Shown here in pieces: positions 63,732-64,000 of a stretch of DNA of 64,000 bases (its first letter is position 1; every line of letters starts with the position of its first letter). A program made the translations under genes and the position numbers. Below the pieces are notes generated by a model, which saw only the letters and a program-made list of their open reading frames with translations, was not told the origin of the DNA and did no database searches. Location of the stretch: assembly GCA_963728785.1 (NCBI GenBank), contig CAVSKV010000002.1, positions 310,001-374,000 of the forward strand, written 5' to 3'. Origin of the DNA: JAGWRI01 sp963728785. Lineage in GTDB: Bacteria > Gemmatimonadota > Gemmatimonadetes > Gemmatimonadales > Gemmatimonadaceae.

Positions 63732-64000
63732 CGCGGCCCCCGGGCTTCGTCGCCGCGCTCGCTCTCGCAGGTGCGTTCGCGCTCGTGGGAGCGCCGCGCG
63801 CTGCGCGCGCCCAGCAGTCGCAGACCGAGATCAAGCTCCGCGCCCAGCGCGACACGCTCGACCAGATCCGCCAGGAGCGCGCGCAACTGGAAGCGCGGAT
63901 GCGCACCCTCCAGAACTCGGCGCACAACCTCGGCGACGAGGTGGCGAATCTCGACGACCGCGCGCGTGCCACGGCGCGCCTCGTCGCGGCGCTCGACCGG
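63728..64000 (+). CDS. EnvC-like murein hydrolase activator (N-terminal part only)
   Basis: Only 91 codons before the window ends. GTG start overlaps the ftsX stop (GTGA). Signal peptide to ARAQQ, then a coiled coil (IKLRAQRDTLDQIRQERAQL and EARMRTLQNSAHNLGDEVAN). Coiled coil directly behind ftsEX is the EnvC arrangement; the LytM/M23 domain would lie beyond the window. Confidence rests mostly on context. Confidence 0.75.
   Translation, partial: MTRPPGFVAALALAGAFALVGAPRAARAQQSQTEIKLRAQRDTLDQIRQERAQLEARMRTLQNSAHNLGDEVANLDDRARATARLVAALDR

Overview
The window is GC-rich chromosomal DNA from a diderm bacterium. The gene content looks like Gemmatimonadota: a PknB-type kinase fused to a TolB/WD40-like propeller, secreted S53, S10 and serpin proteins, two SurA-like isomerases next to mfd, a heptosyltransferase-type glycosyltransferase, and FtsE-FtsX-EnvC. 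This assignment is an inference from gene content and composition; no rRNA is present.

Layout. (1) 1-18997 is ordinary chromosome rich in exported proteins: a partial DUF3558-like protein, a double VanZ protein, DUF1810, an outer-membrane barrel, a serpin and a degenerate serpin remnant, a lipoprotein sedolisin, an S10 carboxypeptidase, YceI, a kinase/zinc-ribbon pair, a split TPP decarboxylase with an ATP-grasp ligase, a slipin, a two-lobed retropepsin-like protein and a small membrane protein. (2) 19208-38315 is a genomic island of about 19 kb inserted in a tRNA-Ile(GAT) gene. A displaced tRNA 3' half lies at 19208-19250, the restored tRNA at 38273-38346, and an 18-bp shared core sits in the anticodon arm. 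A tyrosine integrase, an excisionase-like HTH gene and a sigma-like regulator lie at the right end, and repeated nonamers that look like integrase arm sites lie inside both ends. (3) 38409-53105 holds an acidic protein, typA, a CDF exporter, a CNNM/CorC-type protein, DUF6632, pdxA, two SurA-like PPIases, mfd and the start of a BatA-DUF58 pair. (4) 54157-64000 is a tightly packed + strand series: lepA, GT9, ROK kinase, PfkB kinase, a STAS/HATPase module, a Cys/Met PLP enzyme, ftsE, ftsX and the start of envC.

The island is a defence island. Its left part (19.7-24.0 kb) looks like a cluster of gene cassettes with degenerate integron attC-like sites and no integron integrase. It carries a frameshifted HEPN-like gene, a TrlF-type PHP-ATPase and a TIR fragment. 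A DUF5343/Swt1-HEPN pair follows. The core is a five-gene overlapping operon read leftward: hsdM, a phosphoribosyltransferase-like gene, an NADAR-HsdS fusion, a PD-(D/E)xK-like gene, hsdR. Joining an ADP-ribose-type hydrolase domain to the specificity subunit of a type I restriction system, next to a PRPP-type enzyme, is the most unusual feature and the best candidate for an undescribed system.

Tandem arrays with units of 8, 12 and 16 bp recur in intergenic gaps, both inside and outside the island.
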